A stretch of DNA of 22,540 nucleotides from a virus: positions 1-22,540 of the IMG/VR virus record IMGVR_UViG_3300006921_000176; one strand, written 5' to 3'. Position 1 is the stretch's first letter. Every line of letters starts with the position of its first letter. Below the pieces are notes generated by a model. The model did not search any database. It saw only the letters and a list, made by a program, of their open reading frames with translations, and was not told the DNA's origin. The position numbers were made by a program, and so were the translations under genes. Below are positions 1-8,210 of this stretch, in pieces.

Positions 1-3000
1 TCGCTCAATAGCTTTCTGGTCTTTACCACTTACAGCCATTAAATCAATCCATTCTGTGCCTTTCTTAGGAGTATTTTTATCTCTCTGTTTAGGCATATGA
101 GATAGAGCTTGCCTAATATACTCTGCAGTTTTCATGTCTTTTAGTTCAAGCTTCTTTGATTTAATATCTTTAATAATGTTTTCAGATAAAAGTTTAGGCT
201 GGTCTACAGTCTTCTCTCTTACTTGATTCATTTTTTCAACTAAATTATCATACGTCTTATACCATCTATCTTTTATCTCTCTTGGGATCGCATCTGATCC
301 ATGAATCTCTCTTTTGTATTCTAATACCCCTACTTTATCTGCACCTACAGATCTTTGCTTACCTGTAAATGGAGACATTAACATAGTATAATACATATTT
401 AATACAGGCTCTGGGCTTATGTTTTTATTTGATTTATATAAATCGTTTGTAATAGCCTCGACATCAGCCTTAACAGCATTGTCAAATACTTGTTGCTGTA
501 TTGCTTTGTCTCTTTCATTTCTTAATTTGTTTTTAGCCTCATTGCTAAGCTTATATAATTGCTTAGTTAATTTCTTATACCCTTTATTTGACTTAGTTTT
601 TATAAGATGTTTTTCCAAACCAATCATTTGTTTATTTAGCATCTCAACAGTAGAAAACTGTCCAAGAGTTTTTCCAAAAATATCTAATCCATAGCTTCTA
701 TCAGCACCACCTAATGTTGTATTTACAGTTGACTGTAATTGTATGTCTAAATCTTTTAATAAAAATTTTGTTTGATTTTCTAAGGCTTTATGTAGCTCTG
801 GTGCAATCTTTACAATCTTAGTATTTACTTTACCATCTATACCTATTGGGTTTTGTGCATTAATATATGTTTCAAGAAACTTTCTATATTCTTGTACTTT
901 TCTACCACCATAGCCATTTTGCCCAGTTATGCCAAGATTTTTATTCATATCCAATACTGCTTCGACAGCATAGCTTTTGTTTTTACCAGCTAGTGTCTCA
1001 ACTGAAGTACCTAATATTTGATCTTCTAGATCCTGAAGCTGTGGCTTAGAAGGTTTTTTTGATGACTTATATAAGCGATAATCTTGAATGTCCTTACCTT
1101 GCTTAACAAGATCAGCTAAAGTTTGATAAACAGGTTTGCCTTTTTCATACTTTATATTCATTACAACATCACCATGCTTAGCTAAACTTATTTTTTCTTT
1201 TCTTGCAGGGTGTGTTATTAATGGATTGTCCCAACCTAAAACAACTCTTTCAGTATCACGTTTATTTAAAGGGTTAGTACCTTTACCTACAGGTTCTACT
1301 AAATGTTTATGCACTATCCATCTAAAAGTTTTGCCTTTTCTATATCCATCAAACCCAAGTAAGCCTTGGGTTTTCCATTCTTTTAATATTTGACTATCAA
1401 TACTTCTAAAGCCATTATTATTTTTAACAGCTTGAGGAGCACGTGCAATGTCTTTTAGTTTACTTGATTCAATCAAAGTTTTAAAAAGACCTGAGTCTTC
1501 TAATGGAAGACTTTCTCCTGTACTTTTATCTATCCTGTGCACTTTAAATAAGGTATTAAAGAACATATCTCTAGCACTAGAATAAGGCTTAACAGTAGGA
1601 TCAGAACTAGCATCTGCTGATTTGTTTACAAATTTAGCTTTAAGATCTCGAAATTCTTGTATCTTATCTTTATTAACTTCTATTTCTAATACATATTCAT
1701 TAGACATAGGAGACATTCTAGGTATATCTACAGTTAATTTTCCCCCATTGTATCTTACGTGATCTGCTATTCCTTGTAAATACATAGCACTAGATAGACC
1801 ACTAGCTAACCCATCTTGCCCAGAAGATGCTCTTTTTGCAACCATAAGTCTAGAATTAGGATCAAACATTATCATTTTAGATTCAATGTCATCTAGTAAT
1901 GTTGGTTTAAATTTTTTACCCTTACTATCTTTAATAATTTTTTGAGACATATTGTATACGTCTTTTGCATTAAGGCTTGTGTCAATAAATTGATCTTCTA
2001 ATCTTTGATTATACTCTTTATCATTAAGCTGTTTGCTCTTGCCATCTTTTTCTTTTTTAATAATGCTTTTTAATTTCTTGGGAGCACTCTGAAATATTTT
2101 AATATAATCTGAATCTTTATCAGCACCACCTAAATAATAATCATCTTTAGAGTGAGTGATTGCTCCAGAGCCATTCTCATTAGTAAAGCCTCCAAGCCTA
2201 AGAACTCTAGTGCCACTAGGAGAGTCAGATGGCACACGTATAACAACGAGGTCAAGGGCGTTATCAACCATCTCTGGAGTAATCCCTTCTGGCAGGGATT
2301 TTTTCCCAGTATGAAACTCCCAAAGCTTGCCAAGAGTGAGTCCTTCGTTGATATTGTCCAAAGCAGTTGGTTCCATTTTAGGGTTTTCCAATTTAGCAGG
2401 CGTGTTCTTATGGTTGTTGTCAAGATATACATGTCCTTCTTTTATTACACCACCATCTAATTTTCTAATTTGATCTGGAGTAACTGGTTTAAGCCAAGCC
2501 TGTCCACCTTCTTTAATAAAAGGATTAGCGTATCGTGAAATAATAAATCTTTTTAAAAATCTTAAATGGTCATCTTTAAAAATGGTTAGTCTAGAATTGT
2601 ATTTATTAATATTGGCTTGTGCAATATTGTCTGTAACTGAATTAAAATCAGTATACATAGATGCATTGTCACCTTTAAAAGTATCTATGTCTAAATCCAA
2701 TCTTTGTATCTTATCAAATAAGAAAGAACCAATTTTAGAATGGCTGTCTTTCCCTACTAAGTGTTTCATTAAAAAATCAAAGGGAAGCTCTCTTATATCA
2801 AGTTTACCAGTTTCAAATTTATTCTGAAGCTCTTGAGTAAATATTTCATTAGACTTGCCTTTAAGCTCTGATGCTTTTTTATCAGCCCATTCAGCAAAAA
2901 CTTTTCCTTCTAAACTTCCTTTTCTTGACTGAGAAGTCCAGTCCATAAAAGCTTCTTGAAAGCCTTTATGATCATAATCAAACTGATTCCATAACTGTAT

Positions 3001-5772
3001 AGGAGTATCTGCACCAGAAATAGATTTCTTATTATTAACAAACGTACCTGTACTTATCTGAATATTTTTAATAGGAGTATTATATATAAAAGCTTCTTGA
3101 GTAGGCCCAAATAAATTAGCCTGATCAGATGTTTCATTTTTTAAAGAATACTCTCCAGTTTTAGCATCGTACTCTAATGGAGTATATTTATGATTACCTT
3201 TTATTTTAAATGCACTACCCAATACGATAGCATCTACTCCAATCCTATTCATAAATTTCTGTAATGCATCTGTTGCTCTAAGTCCACTCGACTTAGTTGC
3301 AAAAGTACCTACCTCACCTTTACCTATATGAACAGGTTTAAACATAGATGCATTTGGCAACCCTATGCTAGGTATTGCTCTATCTGTAAATCTTTGACTG
3401 TATACAACTCCACCATCACTTAAACTTCTATTGTCAGCCCACTTATCTAATTTCATATGTGGCAAAAGATCTTTTATGTCATCAATATATATAGTTTTAA
3501 GATTTCCATCTGGCGTTATATCTACAAATGATTGAGGATCAAGCGATGCCATTTTATTGCCTAACAACTGCATACGTTTATTAAAGTCTGCTACATTAGT
3601 CATATATCTGCCATCAAATAACTTATGCAATCTTTTAACTCCAGATCCTTCTGGTAGTAAATTGTTTATCTTTGCATGATGAAGTATGTTGCTTACGTAT
3701 ATTTGTTCGTACATATCTTTTGTAAAAGATTTTTTGGATAGAGTTTGATCTACTAGTCTTGTAGCAAGATCTACTTTAACATCTTGTCCATAATTATAAG
3801 CTTTTTCCATTTGAGACCTAACCATCTGTGGCGTTAGGCCTTCGTATCCCATCTTAGACATAGAATCCCAAAGCATTTCTTTGGTGATTTCTACTCCATC
3901 TACTTTAGTTTTTAATGGAGCTATAAGTAATTGTTTCTTTGACTTTACTCCACCATATACATACTTGCCTTCACCAAATAAAGCCCTGTGCAACCCTTCT
4001 TGCATTTCAGGCTTAAGACTATAATTTAATTTTCCATTACTGTAATCTGGGCTTTGATCTAATATTCTAACTGCATTGCCTTTCTTATCAACAAAGTGTG
4101 TCATCGTTTCAAACTTTTCACCAGTCAATTGCTCAATAGGGAGCTTGTTATGCCTTTCTCCTATTTGAATTCCATTGTTACCAATTTTATGTGCACCTCT
4201 ACCTAAGGTAACATCTGCAGGGTTCTGCCCTTGAGTAAAATAAACTGATTCTACCATAGGAGAAGCTTCTGATATAAACCACTTTCGTAAATCTTGACTT
4301 TCTTGTTCTTTTAACTTTCTATCTAATGTTTTTTCTACCTTAGAAATAAACTGTTCTGTATTAACTTGGTTGTTTTTAATAGACGAATCTTTATGTTCAA
4401 TAATTCTTTTAGCTAAATGCCCTTCACTTGTAAATACATTTTTAACTGAAGGGAACATTTTCTTTGCTATCTTATTTACATTTATATCTGGGATCTCAAC
4501 TGGATCATTGAAATCCATTGCCACATCTGGTCTAGTCTGCTTTGTTTTGGTAGGCTCATTAATACGAGATGCCATTGCATTTTTATATAAGTCTCCTGCT
4601 TTTTGGCCATACCATATTCTCATTTGAGATTCAGAAGCATTGTTCCCCAGTATTCTTTTGGCTTCAGCTTTAGCATTAATGTGAGGATAAAAGTGTTCTA
4701 GGTATCTTAACGCTTGACCAGTAGTTCCACCATAACCCATAGAATTAGGCTTACCATCAAGCATTTTACTGTCTTTAGGCACAGGATGATCAAATAGCAA
4801 ATATTCTTTAGCCTCATTGCTAAGCTCTCTGTATCTAGGACTACGTGTAGGATCTAAGGTTTCTGGGATACCATCTCTTTCTGTTAGCAACCTTCTGCTT
4901 AATAGATACTTACCAGCTTCCACTTCTTTAACTGGTCTAGCATTGTAACCAAAGAATCCACCTAATAGGTATTCATAGATTTGCATCTCTGTAGGCTCGC
5001 CTCTAAGAGTAGCAGGAAGACCTGTTACAGCAGAACCTAGTCCCATACGCAACAATTTATTTGCGTGCTCTACTTGTTCAGGAGTTCCTTTATGGAATCT
5101 AGATAAGTTTGCAAAGTTACCAATACCACCAAAGGCTCCACCTGCTATAGCACCACCTATAAAAGAATCTATAATTACGTCTGGCCCTTTCCATATACTA
5201 GAAACTGCTGATGCACCTGCTAGACCAACAGCTTCGTCTGCAATAGCTCTAGTCTTAGCTCCACGTTTCATATAGTCTAAGGCATCTGCTCCAGATCTTT
5301 TCAAACCTCTTTGGAATAATTCTTGAGATTTCTTTTGAGCAATCATAGGTATAGACTTATGTCCAATAAAATCTATACCATTCATAACAGAACTAGTGAT
5401 CTTACCTGCGAGAATATCTGTGCTTTTCTTACCAGTAAATGCACCTATTGCTTTAGCCATACCTACTATAGGAACCTTCATTATACTAGGAGCAAAACCT
5501 GCAAGGTGTCCTAACTGTCTAAAGATAGCCTCACCTGTATTCCTAGGTTCTTTAGGCATCAAGTCTAGTGTGGTGAATCCTTCTATGAATCCAGCACTAG
5601 CTTGTTGCATAGCACGTGTTAAGCTAAAAGGACTTGTGCTCCTTTTAAAACTGATCTGATGTTGTTCAGCAAGCTGTTCCAGTTCATCCAACTGATCATC
5701 GTTGAACATATCTGGATTAGCCCTGTACTGGTTAACTAAGCTGTTAACCTTGTAGGCTTCGTATTGATTCAT
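1..5772 (-). CDS. Giant virion protein, probable two-barrel virion RNA polymerase (crAss gp66-like), 3' end beyond window
   Basis: The frame opens with ATG at 5772 and stays open for 1924 codons to the window edge, so the C-terminus is missing. A first double-psi barrel is suggested at about residues 786-858: D786-G-G, then A-T-K827-S, then S853-A-F-K856-I-K-G after a helix-like stretch. This order resembles the D-A-Q, h-K-N-S and S-A-V-K-V-G motifs I recall from crAss-like gp66. The second barrel is suggested by V-V-I-R1179-V-P-x-x-S-P-S-G followed by Y-L-G-G-A-D1218-K-D1220-S-D1222, matching the R-x-P ... G-x-D-x-D-x-D loop whose aspartates bind the catalytic magnesium ions in two-barrel RNA polymerases. 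Residues about 150-225 are rich in glycine and alanine and could act in membrane passage. Residues 1-45 resemble the N-terminus of the upstream 245-residue protein. The gene follows the ejection proteins, so I infer it is packaged and injected to transcribe early genes. The family assignment rests on remembered motifs, not a search; a non-polymerase large virion protein remains possible. Confidence 0.68.
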   Translation of the reverse strand, partial: MNQYEAYKVNSLVNQYRANPDMFNDDQLDELEQLAEQHQISFKRSTSPFSLTRAMQQASAGFIEGFTTLDLMPKEPRNTGEAIFRQLGHLAGFAPSIMKVPIVGMAKAIGAFTGKKSTDILAGKITSSVMNGIDFIGHKSIPMIAQKKSQELFQRGLKRSGADALDYMKRGAKTRAIADEAVGLAGASAVSSIWKGPDVIIDSFIGGAIAGGAFGGIGNFANLSRFHKGTPEQVEHANKLLRMGLGSAVTGLPATLRGEPTEMQIYEYLLGGFFGYNARPVKEVEAGKYLLSRRLLTERDGIPETLDPTRSPRYRELSNEAKEYLLFDHPVPKDSKMLDGKPNSMGYGGTTGQALRYLEHFYPHINAKAEAKRILGNNASESQMRIWYGQKAGDLYKNAMASRINEPTKTKQTRPDVAMDFNDPVEIPDINVNKIAKKMFPSVKNVFTSEGHLAKRIIEHKDSSIKNNQVNTEQFISKVEKTLDRKLKEQESQDLRKWFISEASPMVESVYFTQGQNPADVTLGRGAHKIGNNGIQIGERHNKLPIEQLTGEKFETMTHFVDKKGNAVRILDQSPDYSNGKLNYSLKPEMQEGLHRALFGEGKYVYGGVKSKKQLLIAPLKTKVDGVEITKEMLWDSMSKMGYEGLTPQMVRSQMEKAYNYGQDVKVDLATRLVDQTLSKKSFTKDMYEQIYVSNILHHAKINNLLPEGSGVKRLHKLFDGRYMTNVADFNKRMQLLGNKMASLDPQSFVDITPDGNLKTIYIDDIKDLLPHMKLDKWADNRSLSDGGVVYSQRFTDRAIPSIGLPNASMFKPVHIGKGEVGTFATKSSGLRATDALQKFMNRIGVDAIVLGSAFKIKGNHKYTPLEYDAKTGEYSLKNETSDQANLFGPTQEAFIYNTPIKNIQISTGTFVNNKKSISGADTPIQLWNQFDYDHKGFQEAFMDWTSQSRKGSLEGKVFAEWADKKASELKGKSNEIFTQELQNKFETGKLDIRELPFDFLMKHLVGKDSHSKIGSFLFDKIQRLDLDIDTFKGDNASMYTDFNSVTDNIAQANINKYNSRLTIFKDDHLRFLKRFIISRYANPFIKEGGQAWLKPVTPDQIRKLDGGVIKEGHVYLDNNHKNTPAKLENPKMEPTALDNINEGLTLGKLWEFHTGKKSLPEGITPEMVDNALDLVVIRVPSDSPSGTRVLRLGGFTNENGSGAITHSKDDYYLGGADKDSDYIKIFQSAPKKLKSIIKKEKDGKSKQLNDKEYNQRLEDQFIDTSLNAKDVYNMSQKIIKDSKGKKFKPTLLDDIESKMIMFDPNSRLMVAKRASSGQDGLASGLSSAMYLQGIADHVRYNGGKLTVDIPRMSPMSNEYVLEIEVNKDKIQEFRDLKAKFVNKSADASSDPTVKPYSSARDMFFNTLFKVHRIDKSTGESLPLEDSGLFKTLIESSKLKDIARAPQAVKNNNGFRSIDSQILKEWKTQGLLGFDGYRKGKTFRWIVHKHLVEPVGKGTNPLNKRDTERVVLGWDNPLITHPARKEKISLAKHGDVVMNIKYEKGKPVYQTLADLVKQGKDIQDYRLYKSSKKPSKPQLQDLEDQILGTSVETLAGKNKSYAVEAVLDMNKNLGITGQNGYGGRKVQEYRKFLETYINAQNPIGIDGKVNTKIVKIAPELHKALENQTKFLLKDLDIQLQSTVNTTLGGADRSYGLDIFGKTLGQFSTVEMLNKQMIGLEKHLIKTKSNKGYKKLTKQLYKLSNEAKNKLRNERDKAIQQQVFDNAVKADVEAITNDLYKSNKNISPEPVLNMYYTMLMSPFTGKQRSVGADKVGVLEYKREIHGSDAIPREIKDRWYKTYDNLVEKMNQVREKTVDQPKLLSENIIKDIKSKKLELKDMKTAEYIRQALSHMPKQRDKNTPKKGTEWIDLMAVSGKDQKAIER

Positions 5773-5775
5773 TTA

Positions 5776-6513
5776 TTATAGTGTAGCTGGATCAATAGTA
5801 TTTAGTAAACTCCTATCGTAGAATCTTACTCTGCCTTGATCTCCTATGTTGCTATAAGGTATTTGGTTAGGTCTCCAACGAGTTCTTGGAGCATACATTC
5901 TATTCATACCTTTATAAAACCCATCTACTGCATTGTCATATGCAGTAGCTACTCTGCCTCTGTTCATAGAAGTAATTCCTTTTGCACTTGCATTTCTATA
6001 AACACTTCCTGCTTCATCAAAAGCATTTCTAACTCTACCTACGCCTTCACCCATCTTTTCAAAGTTAGGCCTCCATTTTACAGACCTTGCTCTATCCATT
6101 ACTTTGCCACCTACATTCCTAGCGTAGCCTGCTCCTTTAGCACCTGCTTGAAGCCCTGCTTTACCTACTGCTTTACCACCAGCCCACATTGCACCTCTTC
6201 CTGCCCATCCAGCTCCTAGCGTAGGAACAGCACCAAGTAACCCAAGTCTACCTGCCCATTTATCAGCATCTGTTTCACCAAATGTATCTTCACCTCTAGA
6301 TTTAGGTCTCCATGAATTAGGAACCATGCCTAATGCCAAACTATCTACTGCATCAAAAGCTAGCTTCCTACCAAATTTGCTTTCCCTTGGAAAACGTATA
6401 CCTAATCTTTTAGCTTCTCTTGCAATCTTTTCTGCTTGTTCGTCTGTAAACTGATCAGGATTACGTCTGTACTGCCTCATCAAGTCTTGGAACATTTCCA
6501 TTCTACTTACCAT
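5776..6513 (-). CDS. Probable internal virion / ejection protein sharing an N-terminal module with the giant protein
   Basis: A 245-residue basic protein. Residues 11-45 (L-M-R-Q-Y-R-x-N-P-D-x-F-x-D-x-Q, then I-x-F-x-R) align residue for residue, offset by one, with residues 12-46 of the giant protein that follows. Residues about 85-135 are rich in Gly, Ala and Trp (repeated G-W-A-G-R-G, A-G-G-K-A, A-G-A-K-G), like the amphipathic segments of phage ejection proteins that insert into the host envelope. The C-terminal half is rich in Arg and Asn. The ATG at 6513 has GGAGA about nine bases upstream. The gene ends in tandem TAA-TAA, directly followed in the same frame by the ATG of the giant protein. 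I recognise no named family; the ejection role is inferred from composition and neighbours. Confidence 0.6.
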   Translation of the reverse strand: MVSRMEMFQDLMRQYRRNPDQFTDEQAEKIAREAKRLGIRFPRESKFGRKLAFDAVDSLALGMVPNSWRPKSRGEDTFGETDADKWAGRLGLLGAVPTLGAGWAGRGAMWAGGKAVGKAGLQAGAKGAGYARNVGGKVMDRARSVKWRPNFEKMGEGVGRVRNAFDEAGSVYRNASAKGITSMNRGRVATAYDNAVDGFYKGMNRMYAPRTRWRPNQIPYSNIGDQGRVRFYDRSLLNTIDPATL

Positions 6514-6514
6514 T

Positions 6515-7117
6515 TTATTCTTCTCCGAAATAACCTTTCATTAACGATTGACCAGTCTGTTGCAAATAGTCCAACAGTCCTATGTCTCCTCTATTTTGAA
6601 TTTTACCTACTAAACTTTCGTCCATTTTAGGCTCTATTAACTTTCCTTCTTTTCGTAAAGTAGCTTCAGCCATTTTAGCAGGAGTTTGATATTGATAAAA
6701 CTCCCATCCATCTTTACCATGTACGTCTGGCTTAAACCAGAAAGATTCTTTTTCATTTGCAGGGCCATCGTGCAATAGATTAGCTTTTTCTGCAACTTGT
6801 TGCTGGGCTTTATTCTTTTGAACTTTAAAGTCAACAACTCCACGTATTAAATCCCTTTCATTTTGCATAGCTTGTTGCTGATCCTGAAAGTTCTTCTTAG
6901 TCATGTTTAATGCTTGATCTTGAAAGTATCTATTGTTTTCCATAGTCTGTCTTTGGATATCAATACGCTGTTTTTCATTCTCCATCATCTTAGCCTTATG
7001 CTTATTCTCATTATGCATACGAACTCCATCTAAGAAAGAACGTGCAGTATCTCTACCACTTTGTGAAATTAGATTTGCATAACTTGCGTTTTGCATTGCT
7101 GGTACATATAAACTCAT
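6515..7117 (-). CDS. Probable internal virion protein, coiled-coil
   Basis: A 200-residue protein. Residues about 35-110 form a long, highly charged, Gln-rich helix with repeated E-x-x-R/K and Q-x-x-Q patterns, likely a coiled coil. The C-terminal third is mixed, with W-F-K-P, G-W-E-F-Y-Q-Y and a C-terminal G-D-I-G-L-L-D-Y-L-Q-Q. There is no signal peptide or membrane segment. GGAG lies nine bases before the ATG. The gene sits between the Gln/Asn-rich protein and the 245-residue protein with no spacing, which places it in the ejection-protein block. T7 gp14-16 and crAss cargo proteins occupy similar positions, but I see no sequence identity to them. Confidence 0.5.
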   Translation of the reverse strand: MSLYVPAMQNASYANLISQSGRDTARSFLDGVRMHNENKHKAKMMENEKQRIDIQRQTMENNRYFQDQALNMTKKNFQDQQQAMQNERDLIRGVVDFKVQKNKAQQQVAEKANLLHDGPANEKESFWFKPDVHGKDGWEFYQYQTPAKMAEATLRKEGKLIEPKMDESLVGKIQNRGDIGLLDYLQQTGQSLMKGYFGEE

Positions 7118-7120
7118 ATA

Positions 7121-7957
7121 TTATCTCCAATTTAAATCGTTATTACCACCTACTGGCATACCTTGTGGCATTCCTCCACCAAACATATTTTGCATTCCAC
7201 CCCATGCTGAACTAGCCATATTACTTAAGCCTTGAGTAGGGATACTTCCTGTCATTCCAAGAAGGCTAGATCCAGCACCCATAATAGCTTGATTGGTAGC
7301 ATTTTTATGTGCCCATGAATTCTGAGCATTAGCACTATCTTGATTAAACTGTGATGTCTTTAGATATTGATTGTACTGGTTCTGATTCTGTGCATTGAAC
7401 TGATCATTATTCAACTGCCTAGCATCTATCTGACTTCCTAATCCACCTGCTTGAGCATACATATTTCCTTGTTGCCCATATGCATTCATTCCCAATTGAC
7501 CAAATTGTCCTGCTTGATTTACACTATTCTGCCTTATTTGATTTGTGGCATTTAATAAGCTTTCAGCACCTTGGTTTCTACGAACATGCCCTAATAAATT
7601 AGATAAGTTTTTAGGGCCACCAGTTCCCATAACTGCTTCCCTAATGTTATTCATTTGAGTAGTATTGGCATCAGCTACCTGTGTCCCTGCCTGTGCTATT
7701 TGGCTTTGATTGTATGCACTATTAGGATCAATCATATCTTGATACTGCTGATTAAACGTATTACCCATTTCTCCTAAGTTTCCAGCAGTACTATTTAAAT
7801 TATTAATAGATGCTAACATATTTGGATTTGCTGAATACTCTGGTGTAGCTAAGTTAAAACTAAAATCTTGATTTAAAGTCCTAGGCTTATTCTGGGCAGA
7901 TCTTACAGCTCCGTAAGCTGATACCCCTGCTCCTATTAATGCTAATGGTACTGGCAT
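7121..7957 (-). CDS. Probable DNA-ejection / internal virion protein, Gln/Asn-rich
   Basis: A 278-residue protein opening with a short hydrophobic Gly-zipper-like helix (A-L-I-G-A-G-V-S-A-Y-G-A-V, residues 6-18). A long low-complexity region extremely rich in Gln, Asn, Ala and Gly follows, with many N-Q and Q-N pairs (about residues 45-225). The C-terminus is rich in Gly and Met (M-F-G-G-G-M-P-Q-G-M-P). This build, a hydrophobic N-terminus with an alpha-helical N/Q-rich body just after the nozzle gene, is typical of the smallest ejection protein of short-tailed phages. AAGGAG precedes the ATG at good spacing. The identity is inferred from architecture and position. Confidence 0.55.
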   Translation of the reverse strand: MPVPLALIGAGVSAYGAVRSAQNKPRTLNQDFSFNLATPEYSANPNMLASINNLNSTAGNLGEMGNTFNQQYQDMIDPNSAYNQSQIAQAGTQVADANTTQMNNIREAVMGTGGPKNLSNLLGHVRRNQGAESLLNATNQIRQNSVNQAGQFGQLGMNAYGQQGNMYAQAGGLGSQIDARQLNNDQFNAQNQNQYNQYLKTSQFNQDSANAQNSWAHKNATNQAIMGAGSSLLGMTGSIPTQGLSNMASSAWGGMQNMFGGGMPQGMPVGGNNDLNWR

Positions 7958-7958
7958 A

Positions 7959-8210
7959 TTATTTCTCCTTAAAATTCATTGCTGTTGCAACCCACCCTTC
8001 TTGGGCACGCCCTTGTATTTCATAAGATCCATCACCTAATCGTATGAGTCTTATGTCTCCTTCTTTACCTGTATAAGATTTATCTTCTACAGTTACCTCG
8101 CTACTATTGACTGACTCAATCAAAGAATTGAGGTCATCATAAATTTGTTTTAAAGCCCTGCTTAATTGAGGATCCTGTACTGCAGGAGGCTTCTTTTTAG
8201 ATATTGACAT
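7959..8210 (-). CDS. Small probable virion-associated protein
   Basis: An 83-residue protein. Residues 13-38 look helical (Q-D-P-Q-L-S-R-A-L-K-Q-I-Y-D-D-L-N-S-L). Then comes a compact beta module, G-D-I-R-L-I-R-L-G-D-G-S-Y-E-I-Q-G-R, ending G-W-V-A-T-A. Similar G-D-I-R ... G-x-Y-x-L ... G-W modules occur in phage fibre and tail proteins, so a small trimeric tail or head decoration role is possible. AGGAG lies seven bases upstream of the ATG. The start overlaps the 3' end of the nozzle-type gene by 14 bases, suggesting coupled translation. Confidence 0.5.
   Translation of the reverse strand: MSISKKKPPAVQDPQLSRALKQIYDDLNSLIESVNSSEVTVEDKSYTGKEGDIRLIRLGDGSYEIQGRAQEGWVATAMNFKEK

Noticed and set aside
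2130-2460. Overlapping 100-102 codon frames on both strands inside the giant gene
   Set aside because: Both are out of frame with the polymerase-like protein, which has recognisable motifs through the same bases; neither has a ribosome site or recognisable motif.
1-5772. T7/N4-type single-subunit RNA polymerase
   Set aside because: I see no single-subunit polymerase motif set. The D-x-D-x-D loop and the upstream R-x-P and S-A-x-K motifs fit the two-barrel class instead.
5836-6219. 127-codon plus-strand frame
   Set aside because: Ser/Thr/Cys-rich antisense of the Gly/Arg-rich 245-residue protein, with no supporting ribosome site or operon partner.
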